Positions 63,623 to 64,000 of a stretch of DNA of 64,000 nt are shown piece after piece (position 1 is the stretch's first letter; each line of letters begins with the position of its first letter). Under the pieces are notes generated by a model, which had not been told where the DNA came from, did not search any database, and saw only the letters and a list, made by a program, of their open reading frames with translations. Source of the stretch: an uncultured Chlorobiota bacterium (GTDB lineage Bacteria > Bacteroidota > Ignavibacteria > UBA10030 > UBA6906); NCBI GenBank assembly GCA_900696645.1, contig CAADGV010000007.1:248001-312000 (forward strand). The letters are read 5' to 3'. Both the position numbers and the translations under genes were made by a program.

Positions 63623-64000
63623 GGATGAAGAGATCCTGAAATTTCCTCCGCGTCAACAGGAAGCTGAGAAAGCGAAGGAGCAAACAGAAGGTGAAGCCCG
63701 CCTGTTTCCTTATGCTACCGGGGATGTGGAAATGCAGAAGGCAAGCTTTCAACCGTTGGATCAGACGGCTGAACCCGGCTCGGGTGATCGGGACAAAAAG
63801 CTTGACCTGATTATGGGCATCAATCTGTCGGTCTCCGTTGAACTCGGCCGGACGAACCTTGAGATTCGACGAATTCTGGACATGAAGCGCGGCTCAATCA
63901 TCGAGTTCGACAGAATGGCCGGCGAGCCTGTTGATATTGTTGTCAACGGAACAAAGATGGCCGAAGGCGAAGTTGTTGTCATCGACAAGCATTTTGCCAT
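63609..64000 (+). CDS. fliN: Flagellar motor switch protein FliN (cut by window end)
   Basis: A 130-codon fragment, open to the edge. After a polar N-terminal extension of about 65 residues, KKLDLIMGINLSVSVELGRTNLEIRRILDMKRGSIIEFDRMAGEPVDIVVNGTKMAEGEVVVIDKHFA is the SpoA/FliN domain. The stop and the last few residues lie beyond 64000. ATG 63609 lies inside the fliM end, with AAGAAGG before it. Confidence 0.94.
   Translation, partial: MEQIKDEEILKFPPRQQEAEKAKEQTEGEARLFPYATGDVEMQKASFQPLDQTAEPGSGDRDKKLDLIMGINLSVSVELGRTNLEIRRILDMKRGSIIEFDRMAGEPVDIVVNGTKMAEGEVVVIDKHFA

Overview
The window looks like the chromosome of a flagellated, Gram-negative member of the FCB (Fibrobacterota-Chlorobiota-Bacteroidota) group, most likely an Ignavibacteria-like lineage. 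This is inferred from gene content: SusC/CirA-like receptors with carboxypeptidase-regulatory N-termini, a PorV/PorQ-like outer-membrane protein and a secreted protein with a type IX-like C-terminal tail sit beside a full flagellar gene set with sigma-54 and sigma-28 control. No rRNA, tRNA, CRISPR array, transposase or prophage was recognised.

Layout. (1) 1-9.5 kb: housekeeping and metabolism: the tail of an unknown gene, an XdhC-like protein, murB, a lipoprotein 5'-nucleotidase, an M13 peptidase, a MOSC protein, a Gfo/Idh/MocA dehydrogenase and a DASS-type transporter. (2) 9.5-27.2 kb: envelope and signalling genes: a TonB-dependent receptor, an M19 dipeptidase, a two-component system followed by two secreted proteins that share an upstream DNA motif, a CPBP membrane protease, and then a receptor / secreted protein / PorV-like cluster interrupted by a DUF4258-DUF2283 gene pair. 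A receiver protein and a class V aminotransferase follow on the minus strand. (3) 27.2-34 kb: a hairpin-rich spacer, a 1592-residue multidomain glycosyltransferase and a GT2-TPR glycosyltransferase. (4) 34-39.2 kb: late flagellar genes: two flagellin genes, each with its own sigma-28 promoter, then fliS, fliD, flaG, a FliT/FlgN-like chaperone and flgM. (5) 39.2-50 kb: regulators: a LuxR-type response regulator, an NtrB/NtrC-like kinase-activator pair, a HEAT-repeat protein, a small Cys/His protein behind a sigma-54 promoter, an HDOD pair, and a hybrid kinase with a Cys-rich response regulator. (6) 50-64 kb: basal-body and hook operon behind a sigma-54 promoter: flgB, flgC, an unknown gene, fliE-F-G-H-I-J, a MotE-like gene, fliK, flgD, a TIGR02530-type gene, flgE, fliL, fliM and fliN (cut by the window end).

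How it fits together. The sigma-54 activator at 41.8 kb and the -24/-12 promoters at 45.7 and 50.1 kb suggest a middle class of genes. The two sigma-28 promoters and FlgM give the late class. The two large glycosyltransferases directly upstream of the flagellins are good candidates for flagellin modification. The strongest unexplained items are the fused glycosyltransferase, the unknown 98-residue flagellar gene, the Cys/His protein with its own sigma-54 promoter, the phased GACAT motif near 15.7 and 16.3 kb, and the DUF4258-DUF2283 insertion.
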